A stretch of DNA of 64,000 nucleotides from Carposina sasakii. Taxonomy: Eukaryota > Arthropoda > Insecta > Lepidoptera > Carposinidae. Location of the stretch: positions 7,440,001 to 7,504,000 of the forward strand of contig CP053170.1 of NCBI GenBank assembly GCA_014607495.2. Reading direction: 5' to 3'. The translations under genes were made by a program, and so were the position numbers. Below are positions 19,401 to 25,947 of this stretch, piece after piece (positions within the stretch are counted from its first letter, which is position 1; the number at the start of each line of letters is the position of its first letter). Under the pieces are notes generated by a model that was given only the letters and a program-made list of their open reading frames with translations, was not told the DNA's origin and did not search any database.

Positions 19401-21745
19401 ATCTATATCTATCTCTATCTATCTATACATATAATAAAATTGTAACGGATCGATGTTTGTGCACGCTAATCTCAGAAACGGCTGAACCGATTTCGATGCA
19501 GTTTTCAGGAATATGATGTGACAGGTCCCACTTAACATACGAGTATAGGCTACTTTTTATGCCGGAAAAATATTTTTATCCCGGATAATATCGACATTTT
19601 ATTTTTTCTGCAGTCCACGCGGACGGAGTCGCGGGCGTCCACTAGTACATACATAAAACACACAGCTGTGTTCCCAAAATGGTAGCCAGAACTGCAGAAT
19701 CGTAAAGGAAATCCCACCGCCACGTTTAACATAGAGGGGACAGATGTTAGTAATGTAAGTTGCTAGCTTATCGCTTGAGAGAATGCCCCAGATGGCTTTA
19801 GTACACTCTACGACATGCACGGAAGGAGATGCAGCTGATGTATTCTAGTGAAGCCCTGCAGCAGACATTTGCTTCAATAAGCCTTCGTTCGTCAAGTCAC
19901 GTGATACAGTCTAGCTACCATTGGTGGGTGTGTCGATCGAAGGTCGATGTCAAACGATAGCACCCAGGTCGAATGCAAGACCTAGCCGTTCATCGATATT
20001 TTTATGGATTTTCTATCTCCGTCAGGTCATAGAAAAGGAATAATACCTAAGTATTATTACTGTTTCAGATTCGCCATACAATCAAAAGGAGCGAAAGCCA
20101 ACCTGCTAGGTCCACAATACATCCTCTCCTGTGGCAAGATGGATTGTAGAGGGGGCCATCTTGACGTCGCTATGAACTTCGTACAGAGTCATGGGTAAGT
20201 GGAAGTGGTCTTCATATTTTTATGTGCCTAAATAAGAGTAGAGATGAGTAGAGAGAAGAGATCTTCTAGAGATAAGCTTGCCATTAAACATGCCACTGCT
20301 GTCACCAACCCGCTTGGCCAGCGTGATGAATATGAGCAAAACCCTCCTACAGCAGTAACCTTATGGCGTGCCTTAGAGCAAGCCTAAGTCCATAACTGCA
20401 ATAAGCTGATATACACAGACGCGGCTGTGGTAAATCTTGTTGGAAATATGAACTTTCGAATGCCTGATACATTTCAACATGAGCTGAACATCTTTCTAGG
20501 TTGGTCCACGAGCACTGCTTCCCGTACACAGCATCAGACTCGCAGCAATCGCCACAAACCTGCAAGATGGTCAGCAGGAAGTGTGCGGACAAGTTCCAAA
20601 CAGGCGCTACATACCGATCCGGGAATGTTATTGACACTATGTCTGATATTATTGAGTCAGGACCCGTTTTAGGTAACTATTTATTTACATCTAGTTATTT
20701 ATTTTATTTATTTATTTATTCATATAATCGACAATTTCTCTTAGTTATATCATTATTATTAGGTCACTATAAATCTAATATAGGTAAGCTCCAGACCGTA
20801 TTTCGGTCACGGAGACCAACGACGGCACAAGCGTCTGCGCAAACACAGCTGCACTCCGTATTCCCTCACTTGACGGATATTCGACATTCGAGAGACCGTA
20901 GGCAGAGGCGCAGGACCAACGGCTCTACGTGCAATTTTACACATCAAAGTCTGTTTATGGAACACCTACCCGGCAGCGAAGTTATAGAAACATTTCCTCC
21001 AATAGGAAACCATCATTTAGCACATTCGTGAAATGATGTGATGAATTCTAACCGCCATTGGTGAAAAAGTTGAGATAACTTTACGATCTTCGCTGTCACT
21101 TGATAACCCCAAGATATCTCCTCTGATGTTTCCACCTTAATTCACAGCTGTGATGGAAGTGTACCAGGACTTCTTCCACTACCGTGACGGAGTGTATCGC
21201 CGCAGCCGGCTCGGGAACAACCAGCTCCGCGGCTGGCACACCGTGAGGATCCTGGGCTGGGGGGGAGGACCAGGGACAGCCTTACTGGGTAATTTACTTG
21301 TATTTTTTTTCTTATGCTAATGCGAATCGTAAATGCGTGTGTCAAGTTACGTGACCCTACCGATAAAACGAACTAGTAAAATTGAGACCATACTGTGAAC
21401 GTCCCCGTATTGCCTAACTAGCAAAAGCAATGCAATAGCGAAGATCGTACAAAATACAATTGCATGTTAAATTCGTACCTATTACGTAATAGCAGTCTTA
21501 TTGTGCAATTTTCGCGGTCGCATTGCTACTGCTTTACTTTTGCTAGATACGTTAAATCTGCGGGTACTTAGTTATTCTTCATAGTAAAAACTATTTCCTT
21601 CTCCCACCAGCTGGCAGCAAACAGCTGGGGCGACAAATGGGGCGAGAACGGTTACTTCCGCATCGCTCGGGGAGTCAACGAGAGCGATATCGAACGCTTT
21701 ATAGTCGCTGCTGATGCCCAAGTCGACGAGGTCACCAGGAAATAA
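1235..21745 (+). CDS. Swim: TINAG/TINAGL1-like secreted cathepsin-B-fold protein (Swim type), 5'-partial, 7 exons
   Basis: Exons at 1235-1415, 14960-15132, 17551-17728, 20069-20194, 20500-20672, 21148-21288 and 21611-21745 join with matching phases and GT/AG borders, ending at TAA 21743-21745. Domain order is a somatomedin-B-like Cys-rich piece ([18 protein letters not shown]), a second Cys-rich linker (CDTKECL), then a papain/cathepsin-B fold ([35 protein letters not shown]). This order is that of TINAG, TINAGL1 and Drosophila Swim, extracellular matrix proteins; Swim is reported to bind secreted Wingless and aid its spread. The active-site Cys of cathepsin B is Asp here, while His and Asn remain, so a protease role is unlikely. 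Signal peptide and start codon must lie left of the window. Exon 6 has one base too many (see findings), so the gene is either mis-sequenced or recently broken. Family call is firm; orthology to Swim is inferred. Confidence 0.85.
1465..1800 (+). repeat. Two tandem copies of dispersed repeat family 1
   Basis: The first copy (about 1478-1595) has 'tacatcagctgcatctcctt' and 'gagtcgagtaaggaactcgg'; the second (about 1630-1800) repeats the same landmarks in diverged form. They lie in the first visible intron of the Swim-like gene. Confidence 0.6.
1870..2020 (-). repeat. RTE-tail-like short repeat, inverted
   Basis: The complement matches the 'gggtttccgggaggtggg...cagcagcgcctccc' repeat seen at 2962 and 5300. 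A diverged copy in the intron of the Swim-like gene. Confidence 0.5.
2039..2193. repeat. Near-perfect 155-bp palindrome (foldback MITE)
   Basis: Arms of about 75 bp are complementary from ctgccgtcatacgg to ccgtatgacggcag, with the loop 'gaaaa' in the centre. The only clear difference is seven T in one arm against nine A in the other. Flanks share TATT on both sides, a possible 4-bp duplication. The near-identity of the arms suggests a young or conversion-maintained element. Confidence 0.85.
2194..2961. other. Intronic AT-rich DNA, nothing recognised
   Basis: No ORF, repeat border or structure that I can name in this part of the Swim-like intron. Confidence 0.4.
2962..3225 (+). repeat. Short repeat with RTE-like 3' end and GAA tail
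   Basis: It runs 'tcgtgggtatcatacgaggc', 'tgggcagcagcgcctccc', 'cccagcgtggtgactatggg' and ends in the RTE-LINE 3' motif 'gtccagcaatggactgcaat', followed by (gaa)n. Similar copies with TGATGATG tails occur at 5300 and 14740. Likely a SINE-like parasite of RTE machinery (inference). Confidence 0.6.
3251..3398. repeat. Palindromic MITE, about 148 bp
   Basis: Terminal inverted repeats of about 33 bp: 'ggtcgattccggcagtcac' on the left is the complement of 'gtgactgccggaatcaacc' on the right. The middle is not palindromic throughout. No ORF. Confidence 0.75.
3450..3612 (+). repeat. Dispersed repeat family 1 copy
   Basis: It contains 'catccgtgcatgtcgtaag', 'ttctggctaccccattttgg' and 'acacagccgtgta', the right half of the family, followed by a short (tatg)n run. 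Confidence 0.6.
3669..3935. mobile_element. hAT-type MITE, copy 1, with 8-bp target duplication
   Basis: Long imperfect inverted repeats begin 'catagaggaataagatgtca' and end with their complement. The flanks carry a perfect 8-bp direct duplication, GCCCTGAC, at 3661-3668 and 3936-3943, as expected for hAT insertion. The centre includes a TAATGTACTACATTA palindrome. A second copy is at 17250. Confidence 0.8.
3944..4439. other. Intronic DNA, no recognised feature
   Basis: AT-rich sequence in the Swim-like intron; only short AT palindromes such as 'aatataatatta' are visible. Confidence 0.4.
4440..4545 (+). repeat. Possible tRNA-derived SINE piece
   Basis: A stem-like 'tgccttccagtcggaaggc' is followed by 'gattcgattccagtaac', resembling a tRNA anticodon arm and B-box (GGTTCGANTCC, one mismatch). 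There is no complete cloverleaf, so it is not called as a tRNA gene. Confidence 0.35.
4606..5215 (+). repeat. Dispersed repeat split by a hAT insertion
   Basis: Outer parts ('gccgtaaacagggcggtgcc', 'gcccaggcacagggcgtaga', then 'ctctggggggcgcaagaatg', 'gaccagaccagacaggac') match, in inverse orientation, one continuous stretch at about 21880-22035. The interruption at 4662-5091 is a separate element. Confidence 0.65.
4662..5091. mobile_element. Non-autonomous hAT element, 430 bp
   Basis: Perfect 15-bp terminal inverted repeats CAGGGATGGCGAACC / GGTTCGCCATCCCTG flank the insert, with a perfect 8-bp target duplication GCGTAGAC at 4654-4661 and 5092-5099. 8-bp duplications and CAGGG-type ends are hallmarks of the hAT superfamily. 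No transposase ORF is present. Confidence 0.88.
5300..5545 (+). repeat. Short repeat with RTE-like 3' end and TGATGATG tail
   Basis: Same family as the copy at 2962: 'tttccgggaggtgggcagca', 'gcccagcgtggtgacta', and the 3' end 'gtccagcagtggactgcaat' followed by (tga)n. Such 3' ends and simple-repeat tails are typical of RTE-mobilised DNA. Confidence 0.65.
5757..5905 (+). repeat. Helitron-like fragment
   Basis: It contains 'tcgatttaaatgaaatttgg', 'tttatctcgggaaaatgttt' and 'ccgcagtccacgcgaatgta', a diverged version of the element seen complete at 8008, 16385 and 19430. Confidence 0.5.
5906..7249. other. Intronic AT-rich DNA, no gene seen
   Basis: Long AT-rich stretch of the Swim-like intron, with an A/T-run at about 6540. 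I see no ORF or dated repeat in it. Confidence 0.4.
7250..7408. repeat. GC-rich palindromic MITE, 159 bp
   Basis: The ends are complementary: 'gtgggttcccacggtgcgtg' and 'cacgcaccgtgggaacccac'. The inside is built of repeated 'cgcaccacggac / gcgtccg' blocks. It stands out by its high GC content in AT-rich DNA. No ORF. Confidence 0.75.
7409..8007. other. Intronic DNA, no recognised feature
   Basis: No gene or repeat border identified. Confidence 0.4.
8008..8233 (+). mobile_element. Helitron-like non-autonomous element
   Basis: It runs from 'tatcctactaatatt' through 'ggctggatcgattataat', 'tttttatcccgggaaaatat' and 'ctgcagtccacgcggacgaa' to 'gggcgtccactag'. Repeated copies share this 3' end and stop at CTAG, as Helitrons do. 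No Rep/helicase ORF. Confidence 0.6.
8294..8377. repeat. MITE family with CTAGCATGACC ends, short copy
   Basis: The ends 'ctagcataaccacgcatcgt' and 'cgcaggtcatgcta' are inverted repeats. The inside consists of repeated 'cgtatcg' motifs. Longer copies are at 10205 and 19001. Confidence 0.65.
8655..8830 (-). repeat. Dispersed repeat with GC-rich end, inverted relative to 14450
   Basis: The complement of 'gatggggccagaagcgcttc', 'atcgaggtttctcacaa' and 'cactgtagcggagcca' matches 14450-14600, where it interrupts a family 1 copy. Confidence 0.55.
8831..9244. other. Intronic AT-rich DNA
   Basis: Contains a (tttta)n-like run at 8828-8852. Nothing else recognised. Confidence 0.4.
9245..9370 (+). repeat. 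Dispersed repeat family 1 copy
   Basis: A well-preserved copy: 'ttcactagaatacatcaact', 'gcatctccttccgtgcatgt', 'gagtcgactaaggaactcgg', 'gacaagctagcaact'. Confidence 0.65.
9371..10204. other. Intronic DNA, no gene seen
   Basis: The 64-codon open frame at 10014-10208 has no recognisable domain and no splice context, so I regard it as chance. Confidence 0.4.
10205..10357. repeat. MITE family with CTAGCATGACC ends
   Basis: Inverted ends 'ctagcatgaccacgcatcgt' and 'tttcgcaggtcatgctag'; the interior is rich in 'cgatatcgtatcg'. Same family as 8294 and 19001. Confidence 0.7.
10358..10853. other. Intronic DNA, no clear feature
   Basis: A remnant of family 1 ('gcagcttcttccatgcatg') occurs at about 10366-10410. 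The rest is AT-rich and unassigned. Confidence 0.4.
10854..12016. mobile_element. Large non-autonomous element with TAGAGATTGCAA ends, copy 1 (1.16 kb)
   Basis: Ends 'tagagattgcaaaccgggc' and 'accgggttccaatctcta' are inverted repeats. Internally a GC-rich block (about 11521-11868) has its own inverted ends, 'aggatgattcacgctacacc' and 'ggtgtagcgtgaattatcct'. An inverted copy at 43381-44367 has the same order. That copy's 8-bp flanks (gtccggac/atctggac) suggest hAT. Overlapping open frames in the GC-rich block carry no transposase motif. Confidence 0.7.
12017..12842. other. Intronic DNA, no gene seen
   Basis: The 87-codon open frame at 12078-12341 (minus) is not recognisable and lacks splice context. 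Otherwise featureless. Confidence 0.4.
12843..13205. repeat. Nested repeats with CGGTACGTGTGAT ends
   Basis: The motif 'ctgtctcgcccgttcactcg' + 'gtacgtgtgat' + 'aaggca' occurs at about 12890 and 13160. At about 13099-13201 its complement 'tgccttgattacacgtaccg' forms the other end of an inverted-repeat element. Confidence 0.6.
13069..13085. mobile_element. 17-bp MITE remnant between near-identical 8-bp flanks
   Basis: 'catagaggaataataat' matches the start of the hAT MITE at 3669 and is flanked by AGCACAGC (13061-13068) and GGCACAGC (13086-13093). It looks like what remains after internal loss or imprecise excision of such a MITE. Confidence 0.5.
13441..13960 (-). repeat. Helitron-like 3' parts in tandem duplication
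   Basis: A unit of 'attgctcaattcatt', 'caagacaatatttatat', 'tttataacgtagctag', 'cggccgcccgcgacttcgtc' and 'gaaggaggcattacaacc' occurs twice (about 13441-13586 and 13620-13855). The GC-rich 'ctagcggccgcccgcgact' is the inverted CTAG end of a Helitron-like family, also at 27895. Confidence 0.6.
13968..14101. repeat. MITE family with CCCCCTGATTACCTAA ends
   Basis: It starts 'ccccctgattacgtaaaagc' and ends 'ttaggtaataaggggg', inverted repeats. Other copies are at 21407, 23576, 42350 and, with a readable empty site, 43573. Confidence 0.7.
14102..14404. other. Intronic AT-rich DNA
   Basis: No gene or defined repeat seen. Confidence 0.4.
14405..14760 (+). repeat. Composite: dispersed repeat family 1 interrupted by a second repeat
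   Basis: The family 1 left half ('catcagctgcatttccttcc') stops at about 14450, a GC-rich repeat ('gaagcgcttccggccccacc') runs to about 14600, and family 1 resumes ('caggcgataagctaact', 'ttctcggcttcccat'). Confidence 0.55.
14740..14915 (+). repeat. Short repeat with RTE-like 3' end
   Basis: It contains 'gcagcgcctcccgtgttggc', 'caacccacctgttcagcgtg' and the 3' end 'gtccagcaatggactgcaat'. It ends only about 45 bases before an exon of the Swim-like gene. Confidence 0.6.
14960..15132 (+). CDS. Swim: Swim-like exon: Cys-rich linker and pro-region
   Basis: A polypyrimidine tract and 'ccag' precede 14960, and GTAAGG follows 15132. It reads [20 protein letters not shown], then a stretch rich in aromatic residues ending [10 protein letters not shown], the conserved step into the cathepsin fold. 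A palindromic repeat element begins only about 15 bases after the donor. Confidence 0.85.
15149..15473. repeat. Palindromic element built from ACTGCAA/TTGCAGT motifs
   Basis: The ends 'acacacggactgcaattcaa' and 'ttaattgtcgtccgtgtgt' are inverted. About 20 copies of 'actgca' or 'tgcagt' occur within about 320 bp. The left end is present twice (15149 and 15240), so one end is duplicated. It lies just inside the intron after exon 14960-15132. Confidence 0.75.
15474..16384. other. Intronic DNA, no gene seen
   Basis: A short segment, 'catatgtttcgccaacaccc' (about 15758), looks like a repeat end but I found no partner. No exon recognised. Confidence 0.4.
16385..16599 (+). mobile_element. Helitron-like non-autonomous element
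   Basis: It starts near 'tataataaaattgtaacgga' and ends 'cgtccactag'. It is about 95% alike by eye to the copy at 19430-19645, both with 'cgatttcgatgcagttttca' and 'ctgcagtccacgcggacgga'. No ORF. Confidence 0.65.
16600..17249. other. Intronic AT-rich DNA
   Basis: No exon recognised; the 66-codon open frame at 16739-16939 looks like chance. Confidence 0.4.
17250..17520. mobile_element. hAT-type MITE, copy 2
   Basis: Over 90% alike by eye to 3669-3935, with the same ends and the same TAATGTACTACATTA centre. The flanks, gcctctac at 17242-17249 and agctctac at 17521-17528, agree at 6 of 8 positions, so the target duplication has decayed. It ends 30 bases before a coding exon. Confidence 0.75.
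17551..17728 (+). CDS. Swim: Swim-like exon: N-terminal lobe with altered active site
   Basis: The exon follows 'tttattag' and ends before GTGAGT. It carries the start of the peptidase C1 fold (FDARDEWG, then DQGWCGSDW). In active cathepsin B the motif is QGSCGSCWAF; the nucleophile Cys position is Asp here (codon gac). The oxyanion-hole Gln is kept. The product is therefore predicted to be a non-peptidase. Confidence 0.85.
17729..18354. other. Intronic DNA with one short dispersed repeat
   Basis: At 17875-18030 a repeat with 'cgctgtcgcaacacttcggc', 'gggcttcctattggagcaac' and 'ataatgttactttgtctaag' matches parts of 12950-13030 and 29940-30080. Nothing else recognised. Confidence 0.5.
18355..18870 (-). 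mobile_element. 5'-truncated RTE-type LINE, 3' end of a second subfamily
   Basis: The minus strand encodes the C-terminal part of an RTE-type reverse transcriptase protein: [51 protein letters not shown] and the terminal GEAYVQQWT. Upstream sequence (18720-18870) continues in another frame, so it is decayed. The sequence differs from the copies at 24303 and 39510, hence another subfamily. No intact RT domain. Confidence 0.8.
19001..19142. repeat. MITE family with CTAGCATGACC ends
   Basis: Ends 'ctagcatgacctgcgaaaca' and 'gatgcgtggtcatgctag' are inverted; the copy is inverted with respect to 10205. Confidence 0.7.
19143..19429. other. Intronic DNA
   Basis: No recognised feature besides a (tatc)n run at about 19405-19428. 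Confidence 0.4.
19430..19645 (+). mobile_element. Helitron-like non-autonomous element
   Basis: Same family as 16385: begins 'ataataaaattgtaacggat', ends 'gggcgtccactag'. Inserted beside a family 1 repeat. Confidence 0.65.
19660..19855 (-). repeat. Dispersed repeat family 1, near full length, inverted
   Basis: It reads 'cacagctgtgttcccaaaat', 'gtagccagaactgcag', 'gaaatcccaccgccacgttt', 'gcatgcacggaaggagatgc'-type landmarks and 'atgtattctagtgaag'. This copy best defines the family (about 195 bp). Confidence 0.7.
20069..20194 (+). CDS. Swim: Swim-like exon: cathepsin-B-like core
   Basis: Acceptor 'tttcag' ends at 20068 and donor GTAAGT starts at 20195. It encodes FAIQSKG...[14 protein letters not shown], matching the cathepsin-B block that follows the active site (LSCC...GCNGG). 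Phases are 2 in and 2 out, consistent with both neighbours. Confidence 0.85.
20285..20415 (+). repeat. Short repeat with RTE-like 3' end, truncated
   Basis: 'caccaacccgcttggccagc', 'ttatggcgtgcc' and 'cataactgcaataagctgat' match the right part of the repeat at 5300. It fills most of the intron between two Swim-like exons. Confidence 0.5.
20500..20672 (+). CDS. Swim: Swim-like exon: Cys-rich loop region
   Basis: Acceptor 'tttctag' ends at 20499 and donor GTAACT follows. It reads HEHCFPYTA...[12 protein letters not shown]...IIESGPVL, equivalent to the occluding-loop region and the 'NGPV' turn of cathepsin B. It leaves in phase 1. Confidence 0.85.
20673..21147. other. Intron with two short repeats
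   Basis: At 20792-20945 a repeat with 'agaccgtatttcggtcac' and 'gcgcaaacacagctgc' also occurs at 39418-39500. At about 20975-21115 'cagcgaagttatagaaacat'...'gatcttcgctgtcac' is an inverted-repeat element related to 26165-26295. Confidence 0.55.
21148..21288 (+). CDS. Swim: Swim-like exon with one-base frameshift
   Basis: It encodes [17 protein letters not shown] and [11 protein letters not shown], the catalytic-His block. The exon is 141 bp, but the entry phase and the next exon's phase require 140. The extra base lies in a run of seven G at 21259-21265, immediately before the expected acidic turn and the 'PYW' motif at the donor, which reads correctly in the frame without it. Either an assembly homopolymer error or a real inactivating insertion. 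Confidence 0.8.
21289..21610. other. Intron containing a diverged MITE
   Basis: About 21407-21563 shows 'tattgcctaactagcaaaag' at one end and 'tttacttttgctagatacgt' at the other, a diverged member of the CCCCCTGATTACCTAA family. Confidence 0.5.
21611..21745 (+). CDS. Swim: Swim-like terminal exon
   Basis: It starts after 'cccaccag' in phase 0 with LAANSWG, the catalytic-Asn block of peptidase C1, then [12 protein letters not shown] and a short tail to TAA at 21743. Downstream sequence is AT-rich presumed 3' UTR, including a dispersed repeat. Confidence 0.85.
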   Translation: MAANSWGDKWGENGYFRIARGVNESDIERFIVAADAQVDEVTRK

Positions 21746-21879
21746 CATAGGACCCATCTCATAACCCCAGTCTGTGTTAGAAGGAGAGTCGTGTGGACTA
21801 ACAGGGGTCTTCGTATTTTGAACAGTACTACAATCTTTAATTAGCAAGTTATTTTTATAGGCTGTAATGTAGATAACAT

Positions 21880-22035
21880 AGCATAGGGCTGTAAATAGCC
21901 TTTTCTGCGCCCAGTGCAAGCTTCTATAACTGCGCCCTATTTAGTCCTGCCTGGTCTGACCACTCATGCGGCCCCCAGAGTCTACGCCCTGTGCCTGGGC
22001 ACTGGTGGCACTGCCCTACTTACGGCTCTAAAGCC
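21880..22035 (-). repeat. Dispersed repeat, uninterrupted copy
   Basis: Matches, inverted, the two outer parts of 4606-5215 as one piece ('ctgcgccctatttagtcctg', 'agtctacgccctgtgcctgg'). It therefore documents the empty site of the hAT insertion there. Confidence 0.65.
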
Positions 22036-23061
22036 AGTGCCATTGCTATGGATGCGTATCCACCAATCAAATCAATTGACATCATAGACCAATGAATACG
22101 ATTCATATTAAACGCATCCATAGCAGGGTATTGCATGTAAAATATCTAATTGGACAAAGTTATTAATTATATTTATTACGGCATCTGTTATATATAATTA
22201 AGTGTATTAAAGAACAAAGATTATTTAACGCAGAAAGCACACTGTTGTTGTATACGATATACGAGTAGTTGCCTATCACTTAGGGTTGTCAACCGTATTA
22301 TTTAAGAAATTTATTTTGTTATACATATTATTGATTTTATTTCACAAGTACCAAGTAATAAGACCCCTGTACGTCAAGTATCTCATGTTTAGATAAGTAC
22401 TCAAAGGTTCGAAAAGTGAATCAATTTATTTTTGTAAAATATTATTTTTAACATTATTTTTGTTAAAACTAGTAAGTAGATTAGATTCTTTATAAATGTA
22501 CTTATTATTATGAACATTTATGTACCTATACTTACACTTAAGATTAAAATGTGTTCTTAGAAATATGCTTAAAACCACTTTAAATAGGTAGGTGCAAAGG
22601 TAGTCGATATTTTAGATCGCACATGATTAATTATCATAGAGCACTACGGCATTAATTTAATTAGAATTGCCTACGGTGATAATAATTCTTAATAATTACG
22701 TTACCTACTTGTACTTACTACAATTTATAAATAAAATAGTCAGAGAGTTAAAAAAATAGGTATTATTAAGTTAATATACCTTCCCTTTATTTTATTGTTT
22801 ACTTATGCTATGTCTAACATGATCTTTTATGAAAGGGATTGTTTTTCCCTTGATAAATCAAAAAAGAATAATTGAAAATTTTGTAGTCACTTTTAAATCC
22901 TTTCTTTATGTGACCGAGTTGTATGTACCTACTTACACTGCTATTTACTTAACTAAGTTGTGATATGACTTAATATTAAATGATATAGAAATAAACTACA
23001 TATAGTTTTTATTTTATTGTTTCCATTATGTACTTACCTATATTGAAACCTGCCCAATATA

Positions 23062-23221
23062 GCGCACTATAAATTTTTCGCCGCGCAGCAAAAATACTTT
23101 GAAACTGTAACATTGAGTTGTCAATATTATTGCGCGCACTTTGCTACAAAGTCAAACTCGAATGTTACAATATTGCGGCGCGATTTTATGACGCAAAGCG
23201 CGGCGAAAAATTGATAGTGCG
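23062..23221. repeat. Palindromic MITE, about 160 bp
   Basis: 'gcgcactataaatttttcgc' and 'gcggcgaaaaattgatagtg' are complementary with one or two differences. GC-rich arm bases 'cgccgcgc' make it stand out. Confidence 0.7.
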
Positions 23222-23309
23222 TGCCTAGCCTAAGTCTGTTCCTCATACGTATTGGAAAATAATAAAATATATGTAGGTTACTATATTTATTGCCGGATCA
23301 CCAAGAATT

Positions 23310-23410
23310 CCACAGGCACGCTTAGCATAGCAGGGCTAATTGTAAAAGATAGTAACAAGTTGCAAGCTCATCGCCTGAGAGAACACCCTAACTTCCTTAG
23401 TTGACTTATG
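23310..23410 (-). repeat. Dispersed repeat family 1 fragment
   Basis: Contains 'gctcatcgcctgagagaaca' and 'cttccttagttgact', inverted landmarks of the family. Confidence 0.5.
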
Positions 23411-23575
23411 GACAGACAGCAAATATTCTCAATACAAAAAAATAAGGATTTCACCGCTATCCTTGAAAACCAAGGAGTGTGGATGGATGGATGCTTAGGG
23501 AACTAGAGTGCGTTCCACCAAATAGTTCCTTTGAATGATGACGCTTGATACTATGTGCATGACACTCAGACCCGT

Positions 23576-23761
23576 CCCCTGATTGCCTACCTAATTTGCA
23601 ATAGCACAGCCGAAGCAGCGCGATAGCAAAAATTGTTCAATGTTCGCGTTGAAATGTCAAAATTCCTTAAATTCCATACATGATACGAATTTGAAAAGCA
23701 ATCAGCTAATTTTGTACAATTTTCGCTATCGATTTGCTTTTGCTAGTCAGATAATAAGGGA
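23576..23761. repeat. MITE family with CCCCCTGATTACCTAA ends
   Basis: It runs from 'cccctgattgcctacctaat' to 'gctagtcagataataaggga' and has 'tgtacaattttcgctatcga', as in 13968 and 43573. Confidence 0.65.
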
Positions 23762-24504
23762 GTCGACGTAAAGAGAATCGATGTTATAGATGATTATTAA
23801 TCTGTGTAAATCTTGCATGACCACATTATCTGTGTCACTGCATAGGTACAAAAATGCTAGTACTGAAACCAGGCATAGGTGTTATTCTATGTACCGGTCT
23901 CTATACATACATAGGTAAGTACTATTATCTATCATAGTTTTACGAAATTACCAACACGTTTGTGGTATTCGAAGGACATAGCTACGCCACAAACATATAG
24001 GGTTACCTACTAAAAGGAATCCGTTTGTTTTCAAAATAAACTTTAATTAGCTTCAGGGGAATTCTACTTTGATGTATTCCTGTACTGTACGTAGGCACAT
24101 GATTAGAGCCAGTAAAATGATTGCGTCAGTACTCGATACATTCGGTAGTTTACCTGTACCTACCTACCTACTCAGTCTATGTAATTCAGTATTGGAGCAA
24201 GAGTGGGAAAAACTTAAAGATTGTGCTAAACGCGTTTGTAGGATTTCGTGATTCTGTAGCCTACTGGTTACATAATTTTAACGAATACCTACAGTCGTGT
24301 CATCATTATTTACAGCCCTGATAAGTCCACTGTTGGACATAGGCCTCCCTCAACAACCTCCACTCCGACCGGTCGGAAGCAGCCTGCATCCACCGACGCC
24401 GCGAGACCTTGGGCCAGGTCTTCCGTCCACCTCTCGGGTGGCCTTCCCATGCTGCGCTTGCTGTATGTGGTATTCACTCTAGAACTTTCCGACTTCATCG
24501 GCCA

Positions 24505-25377
24505 TCAGTTCTTCGAGCTATGTGCCCTGCCCATTGCCACTTCAGCTTGCTGGACCGTTGAGCTATGTCGGTGATCTTTGTACATCTTTGTACGTCTGCG
24601 GATCTCCTCATTTCTGATTCGATCACGCAGAGAGATCCCAAGTATAGCTCTCTCCATCGCTCGCTGTGCGATCCTGAGCTTCTTTATGAGGCACATAGTT
24701 AGAGACCACGTCTCAGCACCGTAGGTCATCACCAACAGCACGCACTGGTTGAATACCTTCCTCTTTAAGGACTGGGGTATCTTGGACACAAATAAGCTTC
24801 GTAGTTTCCCGAACGCTGCCCAGCCGTGTTGGATTCGCCGATTTACCTCCTTCTCAAAGTTGGACTTACCTAGTTTGACCGTCTGTCCCAGGTAAACATA
24901 CTCGTCAACAACTTCGAGCATCGAGCTCCCAACCAGTACAGGAGTGGACGGCACATGGACGTTCGACATGATCTTCGTCTTGTCCATGTTCATCTTCAGG
25001 CCCACCTGTTGGGAGATTCGATTGAGGCCATCGAGCATTGTGGTTAGATCCTTCAGCGATTCTGCCATGACCACGATGTCGTCTGCGAACCGAAAGTGAG
25101 TGATGTATTCGCCATTGATATTGAAGCCGAGTCCTTTCCATTCGAGAAGCTTAAAGGCGTCTTCCACTGCATTGGTGAAGAGCTTCGGAGAAATAACATC
25201 TCCTTGTCTCACTCCCCTCTTCGAAGAAATCGGCTCAGTGCTCCGCTCCTGTACACGTACCGACATGCTGTATAAACATTTCAGCACCTCGATATATCGA
25301 TGGTCAATATGGCACCGCTGGAGAGGCTGCAGCACTGCCCATGTCTCGATCGAATCAAAGGCCTTCTCATAGTCCAC
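24505..25377 (-). pseudogene. Reverse transcriptase fragment of RTE LINE
   Basis: A 290-codon frame with RT motifs: GVRQGDVISPKLF (finger/palm), FADDIVVM (catalytic FADD), GLKMNMDKTKIM and VYLGQTV. Relative to the copy at 39510 it lacks two residues after 'KCLYS' and its C-terminus runs out of frame. No start codon of its own; the element's endonuclease domain is missing. Confidence 0.85.
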
Positions 25378-25533
25378 GAACGCTAGGCATAGTGGCCGAT
25401 TATACTCTTCCGTTTTTTGTATAATCTACCGTAGCGTGTGTATATGGTCTATGGTACTAAACCCTTTTCGGAAACCGGCTTGTTCGGGAGGCTGGAAGTC
25501 ATCAAACCTGCGAGCAAGACGATTCGTGATTAC

Positions 25534-25947
25534 CAGAGGTCGGAATTAGGTAGAGTCATTTATGTACTTGCACTGATTTCATACAGAAAGAATAAACTGG
25601 ATATGCCTCAAATGATTCTAATGGGCCGTTTGAATAAGCAAAACCTCACGAGTCTAGGCTAGAAGCAAAAGTATTTGCTCGTATTTATAAAAAAGTTGAA
25701 GTATGCGTATGAGAATTTCCTTAAGACTATTCATAATTTGTATTGTGAACTAATGTACCTAAATACTAATAAACATTTTATGTTAATTATCTTTGTTTTA
25801 TTTGTCTATCTCTAAGGGTTTTATTATTATTTATTTGTAATATTGTTGGCCACACGGGATTGTCCATTAGAAATCCTGGGAAGGTCCACATTAATATCAA
25901 CATTTCGATGCAAGTACATAAATGACTCTACCTAATTCCGACCTCTG
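25534..25947. mobile_element. hAT MITE inserted in the RTE LINE, 414 bp
   Basis: Inverted ends of about 39 bp start CAGAGGTCGGAATTAGG and end with its complement. Perfect 8-bp target duplication GTGATTAC at 25526-25533 and 25948-25955 fits the hAT preference nTnnnnAn. The RTE sequence resumes exactly after one duplication, so insertion post-dates the LINE. No transposase. Confidence 0.92.

Larger units (their letters stand above)
21746..24302. other. Presumed 3' UTR and intergenic DNA with repeats
   Basis: Holds the repeat at 21880-22035, several AATAAA-type sites (for example 22990), a palindromic element at 23062-23221, a family 1 copy at 23310-23410 and a MITE at 23576-23761. The open frames at 24069-24321 have no recognisable domain. 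Confidence 0.5.
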
